31,585 nt of DNA. Source: an uncultured Eubacteriales bacterium (GTDB lineage: Bacteria; Bacillota; Clostridia; Oscillospirales; Acutalibacteraceae). Positions within the stretch are counted from its first letter, which is position 1; every line of letters starts with the position of its first letter. The position numbers were made by a program, and so were the translations under genes. The stretch covers positions 1 through 31,585 of the forward strand of contig CAKUFK010000020.1 in NCBI GenBank assembly GCA_934647945.1. The letters run 5' to 3'. A model generated the notes under the pieces. It did no database searches and had not been told where the DNA came from. It was given only the letters and a program-made list of their open reading frames with translations. This document shows positions 16,206 through 24,100 of the stretch, in pieces.

Positions 16206-16659
16206 GATGCTCATCCTCTCCGCCTGTACCCTTCTGCAGCCCGAGCAGCGCCGCTACTCCCAGCACATAGCTCATCTTCCCGAAGCCGCTGATCTGGCCG
16301 GCACACACCGGCGCGATGACCGAGGTGTGGCGGAACTCGTCCCGCGCGTGGATATTGGAGAGATGCACCTCCACCACCGGCAGACGGACGGCCGCGATGG
16401 CGTCCCGGATCGCATAGCTGGTATGGGTATACGCCCCCGCGTTGAGGACGACGCCGTCGTACACCCCCATGGCGCCGTGGAGGAGGTCGATCAATCCGCC
16501 CTCGCTGTTTGACTGGGCAAAAGCGGCCTGCGCCCCCATTTCCCCCGCCTTCCGCTCGACAAAACGGCAGACGTCCTCATACCGTTCCTCGCCGTATACG
16601 CCCGGCTCCCGCAGGCCCAGCAGATTGAGGTTGGGGCCGTTCAACACCAGGATTTTCAT
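16198..16659 (-). CDS. aroQ: Type II 3-dehydroquinate dehydratase
   Basis: AroQ catalyses dehydration of 3-dehydroquinate to 3-dehydroshikimate in the shikimate pathway. The 153-residue protein is normal in length. It shows NGPNLNLLGLREPGVYG (with the active-site Arg and Tyr loop), QSNSEG, NAGAYTHTSYAIRDAI and EVHLSNIHARDEFRHTS (catalytic His). I prefer ATG 16659, with AGGG about 6 nt upstream; in-frame ATGs at 16665 and 16674 are possible. It sits between a methyltransferase gene and aminopeptidase P on the same strand. Confidence 0.95.
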   Translation of the reverse strand: MKILVLNGPNLNLLGLREPGVYGEERYEDVCRFVERKAGEMGAQAAFAQSNSEGGLIDLLHGAMGVYDGVVLNAGAYTHTSYAIRDAIAAVRLPVVEVHLSNIHARDEFRHTSVIAPVCAGQISGFGKMSYVLGVAALLGLQKGTGGEDEHHG

Positions 16660-16698
16660 CGTCATCCCTCGCATTTCGGTAAAATCGGTCTGTATCCA

Positions 16699-17358
16699 TT
16701 ATAACGGACGCCGGGCCAAAAGGAAATAGTGTTTGCTGCTTTGCCTGCGTCCGTCGAACCAGCAATCGTCGGTATGGCGGATCCGGAGGAGGGTGAAGCC
16801 CGCAAAAAGCTCCGGAATCTCATCCAGCTCCACAAACACATGCGGGACGCCGTCCTCCGGCCCGCCGCCGGTCTTGACCACCGTATTGCCGTCCAGCCGG
16901 GGGTAGCCGGCCTCCCGGAACGACCAGGTCTCCTTGGAACACAGGGTCAGGAAAACCTCCCCGCCCTTCTTCAGCACCCGCCCGATCTCGGACAGGACGG
17001 CCCGGAGCCCCGCAGTATCGGTGTGAGAAATGACGTGAAAGGCAAACACACAGTCGAAAGCCCCGTCCGGGTAGGGAAGCCGCTGCATATCGGCGGTTTT
17101 GACATCGATATCCAATCGTTCCCGGCCGGCCCAGTCCCGCAGATGGGCGGTTCCCTCCTCCGACAGGTCGAACGCCGACACCCGAAACCCCTGCCGGGCG
17201 AAGTGGATGGCGTGGCGGCCGAGGCCGCAGCCTAGATCCAGCAGGGTCTCACAGCCCATTCCGATCCAGCGGGCCGCGAGATAGTAGCTCTCCTCGCAGG
17301 GTTCCAGCCAGATGGGCGACCGCTCTTTCCCCCAGTCCCAGGCTTTTGAAACCGCCAA
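16699..17358 (-). CDS. Class I SAM-dependent methyltransferase
   Basis: This 219-residue protein has a Rossmann-fold methyltransferase domain. Motif I is LLDLGCGLGRHAIHFA (about residues 39-54), the acidic end of strand 2 is in VSAFDLS, and motif IV is in AFDCVFAFHVISHT. VLKKGGEVFLTL follows. The substrate cannot be deduced. The start codon is TTG 17358, 7 nt after a perfect AGGAGG; the N-terminus MAVSKAWDWGKERSP fits. It follows the XRE regulator by 19 nt and precedes aroQ by 39 nt, so the genes are probably cotranscribed. Confidence 0.85.
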   Translation of the reverse strand: MAVSKAWDWGKERSPIWLEPCEESYYLAARWIGMGCETLLDLGCGLGRHAIHFARQGFRVSAFDLSEEGTAHLRDWAGRERLDIDVKTADMQRLPYPDGAFDCVFAFHVISHTDTAGLRAVLSEIGRVLKKGGEVFLTLCSKETWSFREAGYPRLDGNTVVKTGGGPEDGVPHVFVELDEIPELFAGFTLLRIRHTDDCWFDGRRQSSKHYFLLARRPL

Positions 17359-17377
17359 GCGTCTCCCTCCTTCCGTC

Positions 17378-18037
17378 TCAAGAACGCCCCCGTCCGGGGA
17401 ACAGCGCGTAATACAGCGGCACGGTCAGGAAAACCAGCCACCCCGGATGCCACCAGCCAAAATAGCCGAGGAGCAGAAAAACCACCACCGTCAGAACCGG
17501 GTAGGCGAAGTGATGAAACGACCGCTTATGGAGAAGAACGTCGACGAGGGAATAATACAGCGGCACGGTCAGGAAGAGAATCCAGGCCGGGTGCCACCAG
17601 CCGCCCAGGAATCCCAGCAGCAGGAAAGCGATGGTCACGAGGACCGGATAGGGAAAAGCCAGCCACACATTGTTGTTCCACCTTTTCGGCAGCATCTCCA
17701 TCGACGGCAGGCCGTCCAATCCGGAGAGGGGCCCGGCATTCGGTTCCGGAGGGACGGACGGCGGGCTGCCGTCCCCTCCGTTTTCCAGCCCGTTCCGAAC
17801 GGGCTGGAGCCCCTCTCCGGCTTTGCTTTCCTCCTCATCGGAAAGGAGCAGCTCGTCGAGGGAAACGCTGTACAGGCGGGCCAGCGCGATCAGGTTGTCG
17901 GTATCCGGCGAAGCCTCCGCCCTCTCCCATTTAGATACCGACTGACGGCTGATCCCGATCTTTTCCGCCAGCTCCTCCTGTGAGAAACCATGGGCTTTGC
18001 GCAGCCGCAGCAAGCGGTCGGCGATGGCGATATTCAT
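17378..18037 (-). CDS. XRE-family regulator with C-terminal membrane module
   Basis: The N-terminal helix-turn-helix (about residues 5-60) includes FSQEELAEKIGISRQSVSKWERAE cut short by family convention around SRQSVSKWE. A proline/glycine-rich linker (about 70-125) follows, then a hydrophobic C-terminal part. That part contains an internal duplication: YPVLVTIAFLLLGFLGGWWH...FLTVPLYY and YPVLTVVVFLLLGYFGWWH...FLTVPLYY, giving probably four membrane helices. The ligand or signal is unknown. The start is ATG 18037, 9 nt after AAGGAG. Placement of a DNA-binding domain on a small membrane anchor suggests envelope sensing, but this is inference. Confidence 0.85.
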   Translation of the reverse strand: MNIAIADRLLRLRKAHGFSQEELAEKIGISRQSVSKWERAEASPDTDNLIALARLYSVSLDELLLSDEEESKAGEGLQPVRNGLENGGDGSPPSVPPEPNAGPLSGLDGLPSMEMLPKRWNNNVWLAFPYPVLVTIAFLLLGFLGGWWHPAWILFLTVPLYYSLVDVLLHKRSFHHFAYPVLTVVVFLLLGYFGWWHPGWLVFLTVPLYYALFPGRGRS

Positions 18038-18069
18038 CGATCAAAACTCCTTTTCGGCGTGATGGCCCG

Positions 18070-18075
18070 AGTATA
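18070..18075 (-). promoter_or_regulatory. Candidate -10 element for the XRE-methyltransferase operon
   Basis: TATACT on the minus strand, about 33 bp before the XRE start codon. No good -35 is seen at 16-18 bp, so the promoter may need an activator or the call may be wrong. Confidence 0.35.
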
Positions 18076-18117
18076 CCCGATAACCGCAACCGATGCCACC
18101 AACTCTGGCTTCCAGCC

Positions 18118-18138
18118 CCCGCAACCGTTGGTTGCGGG
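18118..18138. other. Perfect hairpin in the intergenic region
   Basis: CCCGCAACC and GGTTGCGGG flank a GTT loop between the endonuclease IV-like gene and the XRE gene. There is no T-run on either side, so it is not a classic terminator; it could be a processed end or a weak operator. Confidence 0.5.
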
Positions 18139-18154
18139 CCGAAAATCCTCCCAT

Positions 18155-19018
18155 TTACGCGCCGCGCGCGGCCCGCCAGAGGTCCCGCATCGCGGCCGCG
18201 TCCTCAGCCTGGGTTCCGGCCGACTCGCAGATGACGACCGGCGTGAGGGCCCGTTCGGCGACCAGCTCCATCAGCGGCCCGGGTTCGGGGCCGAATCCAA
18301 GGGGCTCCGCAAAGGTCAGATGGCGTTTTTCCCCGCCTTTGCTGAACTCGATCCGGGAAAAATGGGCGTGAAAGCAGCGGCCCCGTTCCTCTCCCAGCCG
18401 GTCCCGGACGGCGTCGAGCACGGCGGCGAAATCCGCCTTCCCCGAGAGGCCGCCCAGGGTACGGGCGTTTAGATGCCCGAAATCGATGCAGGGCAGGAAG
18501 CGTTCCTCGGCACCGCAGAAAAACAGCACCTCGTCGAGATCCCCGAGCTGCTGGATCTTTCCCATCGTCTCGGGGCATATATGCACATGCGACAGCCCTT
18601 CCCCGTCGAGAGCCTCCTGCGCCCGGCGGAGGGTCCGAGCGGCCAGGGCCGCCGCGTCCCTGCGGGCAAGGCCGCCGAGCCCCCCGGGATGCACTACGAT
18701 CCGCGTCCCGCCCATCGCACTTACCAGCCGGGCGCTTTCCAGGATATACCGCACCGAGTTGTCCCGTTTGGCAGGGTCGTCCGACGCGAGCGAGATATAA
18801 TAGGGCGCGTGCAGGGAGACGGCGATCCCGTGAGCCTTCGCTTCGGCGCCGAATCCCGCCGCCGTATCCAGCTTCACGCGTAGCCCGTGCCCGCACTGGT
18901 ATTCATAGGCCGTCAGTCCCCGGGCCGCGAGCCAGGCCGGCGCCTCCAGGGTGGAGGTATGTCCTTCGGCCGCAAAGGAGGCACTGCTCCCCGCCGGCCC
19001 GAACAGCGGATTCTCCAT
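18155..19018 (-). CDS. Endonuclease IV / AP endonuclease family 2-like TIM barrel protein
   Basis: The 287-residue protein has the metal-binding blocks of the endonuclease IV family in order: LHAPYY, VHPGG, CPETMG, IDFGHLNA, CFHAHFSR and VICES. These supply most of the His, Asp and Glu ligands of the trinuclear zinc site. In place of the Asp-Arg-His block that supplies a zinc ligand pair in bacterial Nfo, I see EKRHLTF, keeping the His but replacing the Asp with Lys. It may therefore bind one metal less or act on another substrate (sugar-phosphate isomerase relatives share the fold). The start is ATG 19018, 6 nt after GAGGG. It lies 9 nt after yqeG. DNA repair is likely but unproven. Confidence 0.8.
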   Translation of the reverse strand: MENPLFGPAGSSASFAAEGHTSTLEAPAWLAARGLTAYEYQCGHGLRVKLDTAAGFGAEAKAHGIAVSLHAPYYISLASDDPAKRDNSVRYILESARLVSAMGGTRIVVHPGGLGGLARRDAAALAARTLRRAQEALDGEGLSHVHICPETMGKIQQLGDLDEVLFFCGAEERFLPCIDFGHLNARTLGGLSGKADFAAVLDAVRDRLGEERGRCFHAHFSRIEFSKGGEKRHLTFAEPLGFGPEPGPLMELVAERALTPVVICESAGTQAEDAAAMRDLWRAARGA

Positions 19019-19027
19019 TTTCATCCC

Positions 19028-19540
19028 TCACATCTTCTGCCGCTGTAAACGGTGGTCCCGCCGTTCCTTCAGCCAGCGTTCCAGCCGGCGTTTGAGAGCC
19101 AGGGTAGGCTTGCCCTTTTCCAGTTCGACCGGCTCGAGCTGGATGCAGGGGATCCCGCAGAGATTGGCGCCCACGATATCGGTGAACACCTGATCCCCCA
19201 CCGCGGCGACTTGCCGCTTCGGCAGGCCCAGGCGCCTGACGCCCCGCCAGAAGCCGATGGGGGACGGCTTGCAGGAAAATGCCGTATACCGCAGGCCGAT
19301 TTTTTCCGCGAAAGGCGCCACCCGGCTGGGCAGTGCGTTCGATACCACAGTCAGGCCGATCCCTGCCTGCTGCATTGCCGCGAGCCACTCCTGCACAGCA
19401 GGGGACAGATGCTGGCTGCCGTGGGCGGTTAAGGTGTTGTCTACATCGAGGAGCAGCCCTCGTACCCCCAATGTCTGCAAATCGTCGAGGGTGATGTCGG
19501 TGATCCGCCTGCGGTATAGGGTGGGATAAAAAAGCGCCAT
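19028..19540 (-). CDS. yqeG: YqeG-family HAD-IIIA phosphatase
   Basis: This 170-residue haloacid dehalogenase-type phosphatase has the catalytic motif I LLLDVDNTLTAHG (Asp32, Asp34), motif II in LTVVSNA, a lysine in FSCKPSP and motif III AAVGDQVFTDIVGAN. The usual YqeG length is about 170 residues, which supports starting at ATG 19540 (MALFYP) rather than at the upstream codons. AAAGGA lies about 11 nt upstream. The family is related to phosphatidylglycerophosphate phosphatases, but the substrate here is not known. It is the first gene before the endonuclease IV-like gene. Confidence 0.88.
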   Translation of the reverse strand: MALFYPTLYRRRITDITLDDLQTLGVRGLLLDVDNTLTAHGSQHLSPAVQEWLAAMQQAGIGLTVVSNALPSRVAPFAEKIGLRYTAFSCKPSPIGFWRGVRRLGLPKRQVAAVGDQVFTDIVGANLCGIPCIQLEPVELEKGKPTLALKRRLERWLKERRDHRLQRQKM

Positions 19541-19660
19541 AGAGGTGAGCATCCTTTCACTGGTTATCAATGAGGCGGCGGGACGGGTGAACAAAACCGA
19601 CTGAGGCACAGACAAAAAGATGAATAGGGATACGGCATCCCCGGAATTCAGTTAGTTTTT

Positions 19661-19689
19661 ATTCTATCCTATTTCCTGTACCTTCGCAA
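19661..19689 (-). promoter_or_regulatory. Candidate promoter for yqeG
   Basis: Reading the minus strand, TTGCGA (19684-19689) and TAGAAT (19661-19666) are separated by 17 bp, about 120 bp before the start codon. Confidence 0.5.
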
Positions 19690-19926
19690 GCCCCTGTGCC
19701 TGTTTTTCCACCAGGACGGCTGTCTATGCTTCCCCCGCTCCGTATACGATAAAATCCTGTGCACAGAGATTCGGAAATAAGTATGCCGGGTATGATACGT
19801 GCGGGCGGAGAGAGAGGGGCGTGAAGATTATCGAACAAGCAGATGCATAAAATCGTATATTTTGCGTAAAATAGAAAATAAACTTGTAAAAATTGCAAGA
19901 ATAGAAATTGAATCATTCATTTTTCC
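19690..19926. other. Intergenic region between yqeG and carA, AT-rich on the right
   Basis: No gene is visible. From about 19840 to 19926 the sequence becomes strongly AT-rich, directly upstream of the carA promoter. It includes an imperfect inverted repeat (GCATAAAAT ... ATTTTGC near 19845-19864) that could be an operator or an UP-like element. I cannot identify the binding protein. Confidence 0.35.
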
Positions 19927-19955
19927 TTGACAATGAAGAGTGGGCGCGTTATACT
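19927..19955 (+). promoter_or_regulatory. Strong promoter of the carA operon
   Basis: A perfect TTGACA (19927-19932) and TATACT (19950-19955) are spaced by 17 bp. Transcription should start near 19962, about 85 nt before the carA start codon. Confidence 0.88.
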
Positions 19956-19973
19956 GGATATCGACAAGCAGGG

Positions 19974-20017
19974 CGTCCATCGCCGGGACGACGACACCCG
20001 CCGATGGATGTTTTTTT
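19974..20017 (+). terminator. Leader terminator (attenuator) upstream of carA
   Basis: A 13-bp stem with one C-C mismatch and one G-U pair (CGTCCATCG-C-CGGG with CCCG-C-CGATGGATG) is followed by TTTTTTT. It lies between the promoter and the ribosome binding site. An alternative hairpin, CGTCC (19974-19978) with GGACG (19986-19990), uses the same left arm and is mutually exclusive with the terminator. This is the layout of transcription attenuation. I do not see the consensus PyrR-binding loop. Confidence 0.75.
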
Positions 20018-20046
20018 GAACGAAATTCCGCAAAGGGGTGCTGCAT

Positions 20047-21129
20047 ATGGACGATACCGTCTATCTGATCCTGCAAAACGGATCGGTGTTTGAGGGCAAA
20101 CGCTTTGGGGCCGCCGCCGATACGGTGGGGGAGCTGGTGTTTACGACAGCGATGACAGGGTATATCGAGACACTGACCGATCCCAGCTATTACGGCCAGA
20201 TCGTGCTGCAGACCTTTCCTCTGATCGGCAACGTGGGAATCATCCCTGCGGATTTTGAAAGCGAAGCGCCGTCGCTTCGCGGCTATATTGTCCGGGACTG
20301 GTGTCAGGCGCCCTCGAATTTTCGCTGTGCGGGGGAGCTTGACACCTTTTTGAAAGAACACGGTATTCCCGGCCTGTACGGCATCGATACGAGAGCGCTG
20401 ACCCGCCTGGTGCGGGAGGCCGGGGTGATGAACGCGGCCATCTCCGCTTCTCCCAGGCTGCCGGAGGAACAGGCGGCGGCGCTTGCCGGCTATCGGGTGG
20501 AAAACGCCGTCGCTTCGGTGAGCCGGCCGGGTATTACGGCGGTCTCACCCAAGGGAGGAGCCCGCTTCCGGGTGGTGCTGTGGGATTTCGGCGCTAAGGG
20601 CAACATCGGGCGGGAACTGGTCCGGCGGGGCTGCGAGGTGATCCGGGTGCCCTTTGACGTCACAGCGGACGACATCGCCGCCCTGAAGCCCGACGGGGTG
20701 ATGCTTTCGAACGGCCCCGGTGACCCGGCGGAGAACGCCGGTGTGATCGGACAGCTCCGGCTTCTGCTTTTGAAAAACATCCCCACCTTCGGCATCTGCC
20801 TGGGGCATCAGCTCCTGGCCCTGGCGATGGGCGCCCGGACCGAAAAGCTCAAATACGGCCACCGGGGGGCCAATCAGCCCGCCCTGGACCGGCGGACCGG
20901 CCGGGTATACATCACCAGCCAGAATCATGGATACGCCGTGGTGCCGGACTCCCTGCCGGAGGGGGCGGAGATGCGTTTTGTCAATGGCAACGATAGAACC
21001 TGCGAGGGGATCTGGTACCAGAACCGTCCGGCTTTTTCGGTCCAGTTCCATCCCGAAGCGGCGGGCGGTCCCCGGGATACAGGATTCCTGTTCGACCGGT
21101 TCCTCGATCTGATGAAGGAGGCGATGTGA
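20047..21129 (+). CDS. carA: Carbamoyl-phosphate synthase small subunit
   Basis: CarA hydrolyses glutamine and passes ammonia to CarB for carbamoyl-phosphate synthesis, feeding pyrimidines and arginine. The 360-residue protein has the N-terminal CPSase domain (TAMTGYIETLTDPSY, GIDTRALTR). Its class I glutaminase domain has the nucleophile Cys251 in GICLGHQ and the pair His335/Glu337 in QFHPEA. The start is ATG 20047, 8 nt after AAGGGG; the in-frame GTG at 20038 overlaps that site. The stop is one base before the carB start, so the subunits are translationally coupled. Confidence 0.96.
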   Translation: MDDTVYLILQNGSVFEGKRFGAAADTVGELVFTTAMTGYIETLTDPSYYGQIVLQTFPLIGNVGIIPADFESEAPSLRGYIVRDWCQAPSNFRCAGELDTFLKEHGIPGLYGIDTRALTRLVREAGVMNAAISASPRLPEEQAAALAGYRVENAVASVSRPGITAVSPKGGARFRVVLWDFGAKGNIGRELVRRGCEVIRVPFDVTADDIAALKPDGVMLSNGPGDPAENAGVIGQLRLLLLKNIPTFGICLGHQLLALAMGARTEKLKYGHRGANQPALDRRTGRVYITSQNHGYAVVPDSLPEGAEMRFVNGNDRTCEGIWYQNRPAFSVQFHPEAAGGPRDTGFLFDRFLDLMKEAM

Positions 21130-21130
21130 G

Positions 21131-24100
21131 ATGCCGCGCAATCCGGATATCCATAAGGTGCTGGTGATCGGCTCCGGTCCCATCGTCATCGGGCAGGCGG
21201 CGGAGTTCGACTACGCCGGGGCCCAGGCCTGCCGCGCCCTGAGGGAAGAGGGCCTCACGGTGGTGCTGGTCAACTCCAACCCCGCCACCATCATGACCGA
21301 CAGCGCCATGGCGGATGAGATCTACATCGAACCCCTGACCCTGGAGACGGTCAAGCGGATCATCCGGAAGGAGAAGCCGGACAGCCTGCTGTCCACCCTG
21401 GGCGGACAGACCGGGCTGACCCTGTCCATGCAGCTCGCGAAAGAGGGATTCCTCGCGGAACACGGCGTCCGGCTGCTGGGAGCCGATCCCGATACCATCG
21501 ACAAGGCGGAGGACCGCCAGCTTTTCAAGGACACGATGGAGCGGATCGGCCAGCCGGTCATCCCCTCCCTGGTGGTGATCGACCTGCAGGCCGCCCTGGA
21601 ATTCGCCCATGAGATTGGCTACCCGGTCATCGTGCGGCCCGCCTTCACCCTGGGGGGAAGCGGCGGCGGCATCGCCGGGGACGAGGATGAACTGCGGGAG
21701 ATCGCCGGCAACGGCCTGCGGATGTCCCCCATCCATCAGATCCTGGTGGAAAAGAGCGTCGCGGGCTGGAAGGAAATCGAGTTCGAGGTGATGCGGGACA
21801 GCGCAGGCAACGTCATCACCATCTGCTCGATGGAAAACTTCGATCCGGTGGGGGTCCACACCGGGGATTCCATCGTCATCGCCCCGGCCGTTACCCTGGC
21901 GGACAGAGAATACCAGATGCTCCGCACCGCGGCGCTGGATATCATCTCCGCCCTGGGGGTGGAGGGGGGCTGCAACTGTCAGTTTGCCCTGGAGCCGGGC
22001 AGCTTCGAATACGCGGTCATCGAGGTCAATCCCCGGGTGTCCCGCTCCTCCGCCCTGGCTTCCAAGGCCACCGGCTACCCCATTGCCAAGGTGGCCACCA
22101 AGATCGCCGTGGGATACACGCTGGATGAGATTCCCAACGCCGTCACCGGTACTACCTCGGCCTGCTTTGAGCCAGCCCTCGATTATGTGGTGGTCAAGCT
22201 GCCCAAGTGGCCCTTTGACAAGTTTGTCTACGCCAAGCGCACACTGGGCACCCAGATGAAGGCTACGGGGGAGGTCATGGCCATCGGCCGCACCTTCGAG
22301 GAAGCGCTGATGAAAGCGGTGCGGGGGGCGGAAATCTCCCATCTCAGCCTGGATACCCCGGAACTCCGGGAGCTGCCGGAGGAGGAGCTGCGCCGCCGGA
22401 TCGGGGTGTGCGACGACCGGCGGCTGTTCGTGGTATTCGAAGCCCTGCGGCGGGGTATCCCACCACAGGAGATCCACGCCGTCACCAAAATCGACAGCTG
22501 GTTCCTCCACAAGCTCCTCCGTCTCGTCGAGCTGGAGAACCGCCTTGCGGCGGGGCCGGTGACGTCTGCTCTCTATCTCGAGGCCAAGCAGGCCGGCTAT
22601 CCGGATAGGGTAATCGCCGCCCTGTCCGGCGGCCCCCTGCCGGAACACCGCTATCCCGTCTACAAGATGGTGGACACCTGCGCCGGCGAGTTTGCCGCCG
22701 AGACCCCGTATTTCTACGCCTCCTATGACGAGGAGAATGAGGCGGAGACGTTCATCCGGGAGCACGGCGGGGATAAAAAAACCGTGGTGGTGTTCGGTTC
22801 GGGTCCCATCCGGATCGGCCAGGGCATCGAGTTCGACTACGCCTCGGTCCACTCAGTCTGGGCCCTCAAGGAGGCGGGGTACGAGGTCGTCATCGTCAAC
22901 AACAATCCTGAGACGGTGTCCACCGACTTCGACACCGCCGACCGGCTGTATTTCGAGCCTCTGACCCCGGAGGACGCCTTGGGCGTGATCCACACCGAGC
23001 GGCCCTACGGCGTGGTGGTGGCTTTCGGCGGGCAGACCGCCATCAAGCTGACCGCCGCTCTGGCGGGGGCCGGGGTGAGGATCCTCGGTACGCCTCCGGA
23101 CAGCATCGACGCCGCGGAGGACCGCGAACGCTTCGACGAACTGCTGGAGGGCTTGCACATCAAGAGGCCGGCGGGATTTACCGTCATGACCGCCGAAGAG
23201 GCTCTTGAGGTGGCGGATCGGATCGGGTATCCGGTGCTGCTCCGGCCGTCCTATGTGCTGGGCGGGCAGAATATGATCATCGCGTTCAGCGAGGCGGACG
23301 TGAAGGAATATATGGCCATCATCCTGGCCGGGGGGATCGAGAATCCTATCCTCATCGACAAATACCTCATGGGCAAGGAATTGGAGATCGACGCCATCTG
23401 CGACGGAGAGGACATCCTCATTCCCGGGATCATGGAGCATATCGAACGCACCGGGGTCCATTCGGGGGATTCCATCGCCGTGTACCCGGCCTGGAATCTG
23501 CGGGACGAGCTGGTGGACACCATCGTCGACTGTTCGCGGCGGCTGGCAGTAGCTCTCAAAACCCGGGGCCTCGTCAACATCCAGTATCTGATCTACGACG
23601 ACGAGCTCTACGTCATCGAGGTCAATCCCCGTTCCTCCCGGACCGTGCCTTACATCAGCAAGGTTACCGGGGTGCCGATGGTCGACCTAGCCACCCGCTG
23701 CATGCTGGGGGAGAAGCTCCGGGATTTGGGATATGGCACCGGGCTCTACCCACCGCCCCCCTATGTGGCGGTGAAGGTGCCGGTCTTCTCCTTTGAAAAG
23801 CTCACGAACGTCGACACCCATCTCGGCCCCGAGATGAAATCTACCGGCGAGGTGCTGGGGCTGGCGGATACCCTGGACGAGGCGCTGTACAAAGGGCTGC
23901 TGGCCGCCGGATACCGGCTGGAGCGGCAGGGCGGCGTGCTTTTCACCGTCCGGGACAGCGACAAGGTGGAGATGGTGGACGTGGCCCGGAAATTCCGTGA
24001 TCTGGGTTTTGCCCTGTACGCCACGGCCGGAACCGCCCGGGCCATCCGGGAAGGGGGGATGGCGGTGGAGGAGATTCCCAAGGTCCACGAATCCGACCGG

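Noticed and set aside
19908..20093. Leader peptide overlapping the carA start
   Set aside because: It runs through the terminator hairpin, has no ribosome binding site, and shows no run of regulatory codons.
20981..22852. 623-codon antisense frame opposite carA and carB
   Set aside because: Shadow of the highly conserved carB coding strand.
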